The notes under the pieces were generated by a model. That model was given only the letters and a program-made list of their open reading frames with translations, was not told where the DNA came from and ran no database searches. From Ceratothoa steindachneri (lineage: Eukaryota; Arthropoda; Malacostraca; Isopoda; Cymothoidae), in the NCBI GenBank assembly GCA_963969495.1, contig OZ018322.1, forward strand, positions 159,054,848 through 159,118,847: a stretch of DNA of 64,000 bases. Reading direction: 5' to 3'. Position numbers and translations under genes: made by a program. Below, in pieces: positions 39,093-49,860 of this stretch (its first letter is position 1; every line of letters starts with the position of its first letter).

Positions 39093-39356
39093 GTGAATAC
39101 AGATTTTCAAATCTTAGCTCATTTAATTGGTATTTTGAGGTGCCGCAATGACACTTTATTTAAAAAAAATAGTAAATATTTTCCCGATTTTCTTGAACAG
39201 AAAAAACGAACAGGTTGTGTAATTTTTAGTTACACTTCCAATAGCGATATTTTATTCAAGATACCCTATATGAATAACATATTAAAATCATATTCCGATA
39301 ATAATCAAACATTTCTAGGTGCCGCAACGCTAACAAACTCCTGCCAAATTATGTGA
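39093..39356 (+). other. 87-codon frame upstream of piggyBac copy I
   Basis: An open frame starting MNTDFQILAHLIGILRC, rich in Lys, Asn and Phe, that runs into the left arm of the 39.3-40.2 kb hairpin. It could be part of the piggyBac element's N-terminal region or flanking DNA. No motif recognised. Confidence 0.25.
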
Positions 39357-40210
39357 AAAGTGCCGGTTTACTGATGAGCATCACAAGAGTCACCAAATTC
39401 AATGTAGCTTAATATAATACATTCATTAGACATTACTGAGTCAGAAGCACTCTATAAGCTGCTTGATGAAGTTATAGTAGATTTTTCTGATAAATCAGAA
39501 AATGAAGAGGAAGTGATAAATTCAGATAATGAAGAGGAGATTGCTAATTTAGATAATGAATTGATCTTTATCAACGGAGCAAATTCAGGCATGTTTTTCT
39601 TTATTTCATTGTTCTAAATACAGGAAAAAAATGTTCACAGGGACGAATAAGAAAATCTTAATATGTTGGTATTGATATTTATCTTATTGTAAATTATAAA
39701 TTTTGCAAGTACATGCCCAATTGAGTTAGAAATATATAAGGTGTAGCAATGCTACAGTGTTTTTGAAAATGAAAGTCCTATGTCCTTGCAGTTATTAGAA
39801 CATTGAATATCAATATCAATAAAAATCAATAAATATAAATACCAATATATTAAGCTTTTCTTATTCGTCTCGGTTAACATTTTTTTTATATTTAGAACAA
39901 TGAAATAAAGAAAAACATACGTGAATTTGCTCCGTTGATAAAGATCAATTCATTATCTAAATTAGCATCTCCTCTTCATTATCTGAATTTATCACTTCCT
40001 CTTCATTTTCTGATTTATCAGGGAAATCTACATACTATAATTTCATTAAGCAGCTTATAAAATGCTTCTGACTCAGTAATGTCTAATAAATGTATTATAT
40101 TAAGTTACATTGAATTTGGTGACTCTTGTGATGCTCATCAGTAAACTGGCACTTTTCACATAATTTGGCAGGAGTTTATTAGCGTTGTGGCACCTCGAAA
40201 TGTTTGATTA
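39302..40210. repeat. Long hairpin: inverted duplication of the piggyBac N-terminal region
   Basis: About 39302-39684 and 39830-40210 are reverse complements with a ~145-bp spacer. The pairing is strong over the outer ~320 bases and weaker over the inner ~60. The left arm on the plus strand codes an acidic stretch (SEALYKLLDEVIVDF at about 39440-39485, then SENEEEVINSDNEEEI). The right arm codes the same stretch on the minus strand. So one end of a piggyBac gene was copied in inverted orientation. Confidence 0.9.
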
Positions 40211-41945
40211 GCTTAATGATCAGGTTATTTTTGTTCTATCCTTTCTTAAAATTTGTAATTTTTTCAGCTTTATAAACTTGAATGGTTGATGATATTTAAT
40301 CAAATAAATTAAATTACATTTTTCTATTTTGGAAATTCTCCAAGTGCCTCGCCTTCAAATGCCAGACAATGAGATTCCAACTAGAATTCAAGATTTAATA
40401 TAAGATGAACTACACTCTTTCACTAAAAAATGGAAAAAGAAACAGGAGAATGTCATTCCTTTGCACTTTTGAAGAAGAGGTAGGGTCTACTGATTCTATT
40501 ACTTCTTCAACATCTCAGCAAGCACTAACGGAGAGCGATGTCTTTAACAGACTATTGGGAGAAGAATTGTTCCTACATATAGTTTTTCAAACTAACCTCT
40601 ATACAACTCAGAAGCAAAAATCATTTGCCCCAACAAACGTAACGGGATAAAACAATTTTTGCAATAAATTTTCTAATGGGGATTTAAAAGTGCCCATGAT
40701 ATAAAGACTATTGGTCATATGACCAAATTGTTAGGCACCCATACATAGCAAGTATTATGAGTTTGAATAGGTGTAAATGGCTCATCTCACATTTTCATTT
40801 CAATGATAATAGTGTCATGCCTGCAAGGGATGATAGAGATTATGATAAATTATAGAGAGTAAGGCCGTTCATTGATTTTCTTACTAAACAATTTGGTTTA
40901 AGCTTCCATCCTACAGAATTCCAAGCACTAGATAAATCAATGATTCAATTCAAAGGTAGAATTGGATTCAAGCAGTACATGCCCAAAAAGCCGGTAAAAA
41001 GAAGGTACAAGGTTTGGGGTCGAGCAGATGCCACTGGATATACATTTCAATGTGAGATTTACACCGAAAAAAGAAAAGAAAAGAATATAGGCGTGGGATT
41101 AGGTGAAAGTGTAGTCAAGAGGCTGTGTGCTTCCATTGTAGGCAAGAGTTATAAATTCTTGGGAGATAATTTTTTTTCCAGTATTCAATTGACTTATTTT
41201 CTTTCAAAGGACAATATTGGCTACTGCGGTACAATTAGGCTAAGCCAAAAATTCCTTCCTCAGTTGTTGCCAGATAAGCAAATGAAAAGAGGAGAGAATT
41301 GATTGGAGATTGGATTTAAGTGGGTTATCCATTACAGAGTGGATGGAAAATAGATCTGTTACATTTGTATCAAATATGCATGATGCTAGCGTTTCTCAGA
41401 CTATTTCTATAAAAAATAAGGATGGCATTGTAAGTGAAATTGGAGGAAATACTCTAATTAAGAATTATAATAAACATATGGGATATGTAGATAAGGCAGA
41501 CATGCTTAAGACCTGTATGGATTGAACAGAAAAAGCAAGAAATGGTGGCATAGTATTGCATTTCATTTTCTTGATGTGGCAGTAGTTAACTCTTTCATAA
41601 TCTATTGTCAACTGGGAAGGAATATGAGAGGAACCTCTAAAAGATCATAAATTAAAATTGATTCATGGTTTGGTTGGTACTGCTGCCTTTAGAAGTGACA
41701 GAAGAGAGAAAAAATGATCTAATGAAAAATTAGGGCTTCATATGTCTATAAAGGGCCTAAAAGTAAGATCGATTCAGCTATTAGACATGATGGTTCAGAT
41801 CATATGCCGACAATTTGACTCACATGGAGACGTTACAATCAATGCAGCACAAAAAAGAACCCTCATCGAACTAAATGGGAATGCACAATCTGCTAATTTC
41901 CATTATGTAACAATAAAAACCAATATTTCAAACTTTTTTATCTGA
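39440..41945 (+). pseudogene. piggyBac transposase (copy I), near full length
   Basis: A DDD transposase of the piggyBac superfamily. After the acidic N-terminus in the hairpin's left arm and the intervening inverted arm, the plus strand reads: FNRLLGEELFLHIVFQTNLY (about 40540-40600); a frame change to KDYWSYDQIVRHPYIASIMS (about 40705-40765); the first Asp in ALDKSMIQFKGR (codon 40931-40933); QYMPKKPVKRRYKVW; the second Asp in LGDNFF (41165-41167); the GYCGTIR block; the third Asp in GYVDKADM (41490-41492); another frame change to YGLNRKSKKWWH; and a Cys-rich tail (about 41847-41940: KKNPHRTKWECTIC, then PLCNNKN). All three catalytic Asp codons survive, but several frameshifts and stops break the gene. 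Clear terminal repeats and paired TTAA sites were not identified; a TTAA lies at about 41955. Confidence 0.93.
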
Positions 41946-41979
41946 AATAATTATTTAATAGTTTTTTTATTTTTATGGT

Positions 41980-43130
41980 TCTTTTTTAGCTCCAGTATTA
42001 ACTGCAGTGCCGTCGCAACCAATTGCTACAATAGTGTTCTTATTAACACATTTTTCACATAAAAAACATGCAATCCATCAAATATTGCTTTAGCAAAACC
42101 TGTCTCTACTGATATATAGCCAAAGTATTTAGATGCATGTTCTTCAACGATCGAGATATGTTATACTATTAAATTTTCTTTCACAGATTTTCCACAAATA
42201 TTTTTTTGCTTCAGAGTCTCATCACTTCGTCCGTCAAAATAGAGTCCTAAGATATATTGATCGACGGTGGCGTCTTCTTCTTGAAGAAAATCCCGGTGTT
42301 TTTGGCGACTCCTTCTTACTTTGGATCGATCAAGTACAAATGATGGATTAATTCAGAACATCCCGCATTGTCATGCAATACAGAACTTGCAATAAGTGCT
42401 GCAGCTAGGTTAAAAACCCCAGTTCTGTTACAAGTTGATGCTAATGTAGAAAACTTTAGCCGTTTTGCTGTTGGTGTTTTAGAGAGTTTCTCTTTTCTTT
42501 TCTTAATTGATGATGGTTCTGCAAAATATGAGTCTTTTGTGCAGTCAATTTCTATTTTCGATGAGGATTCTGACGACAAGATAACTTTCAGATCTCCAAC
42601 AATTTCATCTGCACACCAAATCTGTTCTTCCTTATAACTTTCCAATATTCTTCTCTTTTCAAACAATTCTTCATTTTCCTTAGAAATTTTCAGGTCAATC
42701 CCTTCAAGGGCCATTTTCTTTTGTGTTCTCTGGTCTGGTCAAAACATTGGCTTTCTCTCGGGTACTTTTCTGTGCCGTTCACCAAGTGCAGTCTAAAAAA
42801 GATATGCACTTACTTGTTAAAATATCCAACAAAGTTTCTGCTGCCTTACTTCTGAAATCATCAACCCTTTTCTTAAAGCCTGAATTATCTTTTCTACTTC
42901 TGAGTGATTTCTAAAGAACTCTATATTTTGGGTGGTAATCAACAATCATTTTTTTATTCTCTCATCTGACACACATGAAATAAAAGCTTGTATCTAAAAT
43001 GATTTTATTTTATTTACAATTAATTTTTAAATATCACTTACTGAATGATCTTCATTTGTATTTGTTTTAAGAAGCTCTCTCTCAGACAAATAGCATTTGA
43101 TCATATCTGAATAAGTCGGCAACACTCCTT
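41980..43130 (-). pseudogene. Uncharacterised repetitive protein with GCDGT motif
   Basis: A protein remnant read on the minus strand from about 43125: LPTYSDMIKCYLSERELL, a possible 76-base intron, MIVDYHPKYRVL, FKKRVDDFRSKAAETLLDIL with a Cys pair, a 133-codon frame (42316-42714) ending with a CNRTGVFNLAAALIASSVL block, then LGLYFDGRSDETLKQK (about 42205-42250). VEEHASKYFGYISVETGFAK follows (about 42090-42150), and IVAIGCDGTAVNTGA comes last (about 41990-42040). This succession matches a large, uncharacterised protein family I recall from arthropod genomes, probably tied to a mobile element. The Asp-containing FDGR and GCDGT blocks suggest an RNase H-like nuclease fold, which is inference. 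The gene is cut off where the piggyBac tail begins. Two or more frameshifts. Confidence 0.65.
42966..43041 (-). other. Candidate 76-nt intron in the GCDGT-family pseudogene
   Basis: On the minus strand the coding block ending NEDHS is followed directly by GTAAGT (donor at 43041). The next coding block follows GTGTGTCAG (acceptor at 42966). Both match splice consensus. The frames on the two sides do not join cleanly now, which decay could explain. Confidence 0.4.
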
Positions 43131-44131
43131 TACTTTAATCATAGACGTTACCGAAAATGGCACAGTCCGCTTCATTTCTTTTGGAAGTTATTTTCACTTA
43201 TAACTTAGTTTTTTATCAATTATTCATAACTAACAAGGTAAATATATTCAACATGTGAAATTCCAAGTTTTAATTATGTATTAGACGATAAAGGTGAAGT
43301 TTACTAAATATAAGACAAGGATGGAAATACTTGCGAGTACCATAATAATCAAACCTTCCCTCACCGTAGTGGAGCTGTCACTTATGGTTGGGATTGTTGA
43401 CACCATGTCAATTATGGCACCTGAAGATGTTGTCCTAACATGCTACGATTTTACAAACGGCATCTTGATTGTTTAAATTAATATATTACCGGTATTGCTA
43501 TTTTTTTATAATCTATGAAGAAAATATTGACCGATGAATAAAAAAATACAGGAAATATAGAAATTTGAAAGATTTATGGCTTAGCAACACCTAAAAAAAT
43601 TACATTAGCTTAAAACCCTTTTAGTACATTAAATATTATCCAACGGAGCACCATAATATCAATATTGCAATTCATTTTTCCAAAAAAGTGTTTTTCGCTC
43701 CACTTTACTAGATAGTGCTTTATTGGAGGTATTTCGATTTGTATGGTCGAGATGGAGATTTTTTTTTAATTATATGTGATCAGAGGATATTTTGGGATTG
43801 ATGAGGGGTGGAGATTGAGTGCAAACCTCGGTGTATCAGAATAATGTCCGGTGTTTGAGGACCACGCCGATAGGAATGTTAGGAAGTTGAATCCTTTCCT
43901 GGGCACTATTAGCCTCCTCTAGATGAGGTCAAGGGTCTTGCCTTTGCCATTAATGCCATTGTATAATCTGTTGGCGGGCACATTATACTCAGGTTCCCAA
44001 TAAGATTGCTGATGAAGAGCGGCGGAAGATTCTAATAATTTTAAGGGTCGGAAGGTATGATGGCCGGGGAGGTTGGTATGCCTCGGTTATGAATAGATCT
44101 TAGTTGTCATTTTTAACTTGATAACCAAATA

Positions 44132-44404
44132 TTATTCTTCAAGTTCTTTTGTTTCAGAGAAGGCGACTCTTTTTCTTATATTCATTGCTGTTGAGACGTA
44201 GCATGTTTGGGTAAGGTTTGTTGCTTCGTGTAAATTAATCCCTTTTTGGTTATTATTAGGATATCTAGGTCTATTATTTCTATGATTTTGGTAAATATAA
44301 GTTTCTTGATGCTTAAGGATCTTGAGATTATTAGTCCATTTTAGGTCAGCATCTTGTTGAGTCGGGTTGGCCATATTAAGTATTTTTGCATTTGAAATGC
44401 TCAA
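44132..44404 (-). other. Unrecognised 90-codon frame
   Basis: Starts MSISNAKILNMANPTQQDAD and is rich in Asn, Gln and Thr, with an acidic end. Downstream on the same strand, to about 43.8 kb, other frames continue with Pro-rich text. It could be the gag-like end of a retroelement, but no zinc knuckle or other motif supports that. Confidence 0.25.
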
Positions 44405-44532
44405 TATGATATCCGGCCTCGCATTACCTTCATTATTTATGGCTGTTATTTGTTCATGGGTCGGTTTTGTTGCAATTGCTTCTTAATATGTAAAATTAGT
44501 TTTTCTTTATTTATTTTCGATCATGGCTATCT

Positions 44533-46222
44533 TTGTGTTTTAAATTATTTCTTTTCCTTGGGACAGGACAATGCAAGAGTGCGTGTGGTTTTCTGCATTT
44601 TGCAAACTTTTGTCGAGGCCTTTCCAGTATTCACATCAATATTCAATGCTTTAATATTCAGAATATTTTTTCCCAGCTCGAAACATTCCATTGTTGATTG
44701 ATCGTCGAGAGCATAGCACTTGAAGCAGACCTAGACAGAAATTTAAGTTTGTTAAAGAACAACCTCTGAACTTCCCCACAATTTATTGAGACCACGTGCT
44801 ATGGTATTCCTCCATGGACGACTTCATTTTCTGTTCGAACATTCTCGAATTTTATGTAGCCTCCTAAGCAAGTTGTAAAAATATGTCCTAATCCCTCGAA
44901 CTCGTCCAAGGCAAACTTGCCCTTTCGGTGACGAGGTGTTAAAGAGTCGATCTGTCTCGACCTTTGCTGCTAAATTATGAATCGACTCCGCATCTGGATT
45001 AAGATGTTTAGAGTTTGTGACTACTTTCCCCAAACTCTCCTTTCACCCGCAGAATTGGGCATACAAATACTCTGGTTATTCTGTAGTTCGAGGAGTCCAT
45101 CCCCCACCTCAAGCCCGTCCTTATCTTCTCGTCGTCTCCTGAGCGTTCGTCAGACAGCAAGACTTGATTCTACCCAATCGAGTTGGTAGCTTCTTTGAAC
45201 GGCTAGGCTTTGACTTTGCGCAACAGTCTCCATTCTTTTGAGTTCATTTTTTATCGATCAATACCCTTCTCTAACCGGTCAAATCTCGTTTTTATTTTCA
45301 TTCATTTAAGTATAAATGGCCCCAGCTATGTTATTTTTTTCTTTTGCTCCGGAAATCTAAGCTAAAAGAGAGAAAAAGCGCTATTTTTTTGCGTGAGGAA
45401 ATGCAACGAACTAACAGCAGGATCATCAATAAAATTACGATCAAGGAATAATACTCACCTGTTAAAGACACGCCCAATTATAAAAAATAAACTCATTATT
45501 ACGACCTAACACATTAATACGAAAAAAATAATAAATACTGACAATGACTTAACATCCAAACATGCTAGCCGGATAATAGAGAAAGTATAAATTTAAACGA
45601 TATCAACAATAAACAAGCCTACAACCAAACCAATGCAAACTAAAAAAAGCTAAAAAAAATAAAAATTCACCAAATGAGTGGAGGATATAGGCTAAAAAGT
45701 TCAGGGTTGGGATTTAGCCTGTACTTCTCGCTTTAACAAGTTTGAGAAAAGGACATTGAAAATTGAAAAGGGTTATCTTACACAGCAATGATAATAAATA
45801 TGAGTATCTCATACAGTAGTGAGCAATAATTCTCTCTGATCCGAATTTGTTTCCACACAACATAAATTTAGGCATTGTAGTTTTTGGACGTTAGCTACAT
45901 AAAATTCGAGAATGTTCGAACAGAAAATGAAGTCGTCCATGGAGGGATACCATAGCACGTGGTCTCCAATAAATTGTGGGGAAGTTCAGAGGTTGTTCTT
46001 TAACAAACTTAAATTTCTGTCTAGGTCTGCTTCAAGTGCTATGCTCTCAGAGATCAATCAACAATGGAATGTTTCGAGCTGGGAAAAAATATTCTGAATA
46101 TTAAAGCATTGAATATTGATGTGAATACTGGAAAGGCCTCGACAAAAGTTTGCAAAATGCAGAAAACCACACGCACTCTTGCATTGTCCTGTCCCAAGGA
46201 AAAGAAATAATTTAAAACACAA
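44533..46222. mobile_element. Second foldback-like element (328-bp inverted arms)
   Basis: 44533-44860 and 45894-46222 are reverse complements over about 328 bases with a few mismatches and at least one small indel (near 44700, 44790 and 44810). They surround about 1.03 kb of unrelated sequence. A 53-codon stretch reading YFFSLGQDNARV on the left plus strand is repeated on the right minus strand, only because the arms are copies. The spacer has a GC-richer patch at 44.95-45.2 kb and no transposase motif. Arms differ in sequence from those of the 6.9-kb element. Confidence 0.8.
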
Positions 46223-47384
46223 TTATTTTGGGGATTTACCTCTATTTTCTGAATGTATTTTATAACGTACATTCGATCGTAATGGTTTAAAAAAGTGTCT
46301 TAATTATATTTTCATTATTATATAACTCTTTCTGAAAATCAGAATACAAGTATCGATTAAATAATAAAACAGGGTGGGACTTCAGTCCCCTCAGCCTCCC
46401 ACTTCTTGTATTTGTGCCTAAATGCAAACAATAAAATCAATAATAATAAGAAAAACATAAAGACTGAACGCTAGTAACTTAAAAATACATTATAATTATA
46501 ATAGCAATATATATTACATATTATGACAGTGATAGGCCTGATCACCGGACGCCTTGCATCCCTTTTTAAATCTTCTACTTTTTATCTTTTCCCAACTATA
46601 TCCTTTCTAACTATGTAAGGGAAAAGGGTGACGGCAATAAGAATACCCAGTTCTTTTGTTTCTTGAATTCCTACCATCCGTATGTCTCCTTACTTTAACT
46701 CCACGTGGGGTATAAAAATGCTCTGTATCCAAGGAGAAACATAAAAAGAAAGGATTCGAATATCGGTTAAGCTGAATGTTAAAAGCTTTCATCTCGCCGA
46801 TGAAATGCTTATTTCTGTAATCGGGAAAAAGATAGCCGAAAATTCACAACAACATCGTTAGAGACGATTAAGACCGGTGTCGGGCGACAAAAGCTATTCC
46901 CTCTTGGCACCGGAAGCTTTCTTACAGACGTCTATGCCTTCTATCAATTGAGCATCAAAAACTGGCTGTCATATAAATACCCTGGATTATTCAAAGATCA
47001 GCAGATTGGGTGAAATATCTCGTCGCCTTCGGTTCAGATCGCGTATATGTTTCCCCAAATCCCTGGTATTTGCGTATACCTTAGAGGTTTGATCTTACCA
47101 GGCAGATTCATCTCTTTTGAGAAGGCTTAGTCTGTTCAGAGCAAAGCTTCGAATCGTTTTCTCCCCGAAAGACTGACCGGGATTCTTTTCATCTCATCAC
47201 AGCCCTCCCTTCAAGGATCTCCATTTTCCCCTGTGAGATTTCGCGCCGAGCAGCCTCAGAGTCTCGATTTTTGGAGGTGCAGTTCTCTGGAGAAGAGGTG
47301 CATTTGTCTGTCTTCAAGGAGGATCGAGAACTCGTCTTCTAGTCCCACCCCCCCTCCATCCTCGTCACGATACGGATATTTGCC
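46223..47384. other. No gene recognised
   Basis: AT-rich to 46.7 kb, then a GC-richer patch at 47.0-47.4 kb with a Ser/Pro-rich plus frame (47233-47433). That frame carries no domain and probably reflects composition, or the start of the repeat that follows. Confidence 0.4.
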
Positions 47385-47963
47385 GAGAATCATGACCATT
47401 TTCCCTCTTCATTCCCCCGCGCCGACTTGCTGAATGAGTTCCCTTCCTCGAGGACTCTCTTTAAGGTAAAACGATTGTATCTCCCGTTAATCGACTTACT
47501 TTCAGACTGTCTAATATTCTTTCTGTATAACTGATTTATAGTATCCCATTTAAAAGCTAATTACTAAGTAATTAACGTTACCCGATTGCTAATTTTCTAT
47601 AGTCTGCCAGTATTATCCTTATTTACATTTCCTCTATTTCCCGTATCTATATGTATGTTAACTAGTGACTTATTAAAAGTTATATTTTTGGTTTTCACTC
47701 TTTAAATATATCCTTGAACTGCAACTTGGTAAACTCATTAAACGCTATCGGCCCCTGTATAAAAGTCGCAATCTTATACCTCGTACTCAACTGATGACTT
47801 TTACAAAGTGAACGTCTTTGTACGTAGTGAAGGATACGTACGTACATTAGAGGATATAAGTGTATATAAATATTCTCATGACTTTTATCTCTATTTTCCT
47901 AACCAATAGATACATATATGTATATATAGACGTATTGTCTGGGGAGTGACCTATTCCTCGACA
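47385..47963 (+). repeat. Dispersed repeat, copy 1
   Basis: Matches 61780-62151 in the same orientation. Shared blocks are CGCGCCGACT, CTGATTTATAGTATC.CATTTAAAA, ATTAACGTTACCCGATTGC, CCTTATTTACATT, TATTTCCCGTAT, ACGTAGTGAAGGA and a closing GTGACCTATTCCTCGACA. This copy has about 150 extra bases in its middle (about 47660-47805). It could be an LTR or non-autonomous element; no coding frame is apparent. Confidence 0.85.
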
Positions 47964-49179
47964 AACTACTAATTATAAATTGACCCATTTTAACACTTCA
48001 TATTGAATATCTATTCCCTTCGCCTTCATGATAATCCACGATAAGCGTTAAAGACGTATTGGCCAATAGAGATATGCTACTCACCAGCATCGCACTTTTT
48101 GAGTAGAGCTGTTGTATAAAGTAAAATTGCTGCTGATCAAAAGAGCAGCCTTCGCTGTCTACTTCCTCTATTTTCTATGCAACATGGCTCCTTTTTATAT
48201 TATGCCTTAAGTGTAAGGTATGTAGCCGTAGAATATCGTAAAAGGAGATAGCCGCGTTCTTTCGAGTAGGTGTAAAAAAAAAGAAAGAAAGCTCTTATTC
48301 CTAGCCTATCACAGAAATCCAGACAATTTTCTCCCGCAAGTAGGATACTCTTTTTTTCTGAAGTCACATTTGCTGTAAGAAATTTATTCCCTTAGGAAAA
48401 AGCGGCCTGCACATTTTAGAGTACAGAATCCGAGTTGAATGGAAACTTGTCGCTCTACACAGGAGTTATTTCCAAACACCAATTACGAAAAAACTTTAAC
48501 CTAACATTTCATTAACACTGGAGAAGATTAAATATCTAATTTAGAGTTAAATTACCACTATATGGCCAAAGACAAATCTTTGCCTGAGAGGATTCAGATC
48601 AAAATGTTTCTCGACAGAATCTTACAATTTGATTAATCTAGAGGAGTCCTAATGAATGCTACCTTTCCTACTGACCTTCTCGTCGAAGCAAATATGCATA
48701 GATGAAGAAGTACCCAACCCTTCATGACCTTTGCCTGAGGTGCGCAGTCAAATAATAGAGAGAACAGTTATATTGTTATTCGCTATGCAGACAAAGTTTC
48801 TATTAACTTTATTCTAAACATAAAGGTTATATATCGAAAATGAACAACATCCTTCACGAAAAAAACAAGGTCACCCAATAACTAAAAACCCTATGAACGA
48901 CTTAAAACAACGTAGAAAAGTTCATGCACAAGCAAAACAGTACAAATCTATCTTTATACTTATCATCAATTTAGTGAGACTACAATTAAGGATCTGCTTA
49001 AGGCAACGGTAAACATCACAAAGAAAGCTATTTTCTAAGATCGAGCATTATCCAAAAACCTAGAGAGAACTAGCCCCTCGAAAAGCCCACAATTCCATCA
49101 TTACCTGATAAATACCGTCCAATTATAGGTTATGCTCGACTAAAGATTCTCTAAATATCCTTCAAATCCTTAAACCGTC
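47964..49179. other. No gene recognised
   Basis: AT-rich DNA, with nothing I can support on either strand. The segment just before 49.18 kb could include the 5' part of the Penelope-like fragment that follows. Confidence 0.4.
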
Positions 49180-49860
49180 GATTTTCCTTGCTTAAACGCA
49201 AAATAAACCTCTCTTCACCAACGTATACATGGAGATAACCATTGACCTCTCAATATCATGCTCATTCCTATATAGGAAAAAATATTGAGACAACAAAGGG
49301 TTTCCTTTATATAGACTGCTGGTCGCATGTACTTTTAGGGCGATGTAGTCGCCAGGGGATTTCTACTTGTTATCTCTTTGGCCATTTCTACATGAAAATG
49401 GTGCAAGGTACGTTTTCCATAAGTCCTTCCCGGTAACCACTCTTATTTGTCTGACACATTGATAAAGTTTTGATTTTCAAAATCATAAACACATCCCTAC
49501 CCCTTATCAAAACAATAAACAAATGTCCTGTGAAACCTAAGACAATTCCAATCTATATTGACGTCCTCGTCAATTCAAAATAGGTTGTCATAATGACCCA
49601 AGTTAAGTTTAAATCCACAAATCTCGGATATTTTTCAAAGGTTCAAGAACTGTGTAATCAATCCCCTCTTCAACAAAGATTTATTACATTGTTCTATCTG
49701 ACCAGCAGTAGATGCGGAATTCCAAAAGAGCAATGTAAGTTGCTAGTAAACAATGGATATTCCCAACGTTTTCTTGAATACACCATAAGCCAAGACAAAA
49801 GTGAAAGAGAAAAAACTAACATAAACCTCTACTATCAAGTTAAAATGAAATCCCGTTAAC
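49180..49860 (+). pseudogene. Second Penelope-like RT fragment
   Basis: On the plus strand at about 49190-49230 a frame reads QNKPLFTNVYMEITIDL, matching the LFTNxP region near the first catalytic Asp. The middle is unreadable. From about 49475 the text resumes with FKIINTSLPLIKTI, then PIYIDVLVNS, equivalent to the FLDVLV block that follows the YVDD strand. The frame 49593-49859 then reads GYFSKVQELCNQSPLQQRFI, and finally PKEQCKLLVNNGYSQRFLEY, which matches the connector between RT and endonuclease (the E-x-x-x-L-x-x-NGY-x-x-x-F pattern). It is on the opposite strand to the 24.4-kb copy. No endonuclease follows. Confidence 0.55.

Noticed and set aside
39093..40210. CRISPR-like or phage-type repeat array in the 39-40 kb region
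   Set aside because: The repeats are one long inverted pair from a transposase gene in clearly eukaryotic DNA.
44450..44701. Repeated 53-residue protein text at 44.54-44.70 and 46.05-46.22 kb as a conserved domain
   Set aside because: The identity is explained by the DNA inverted repeat, not by protein-level conservation.
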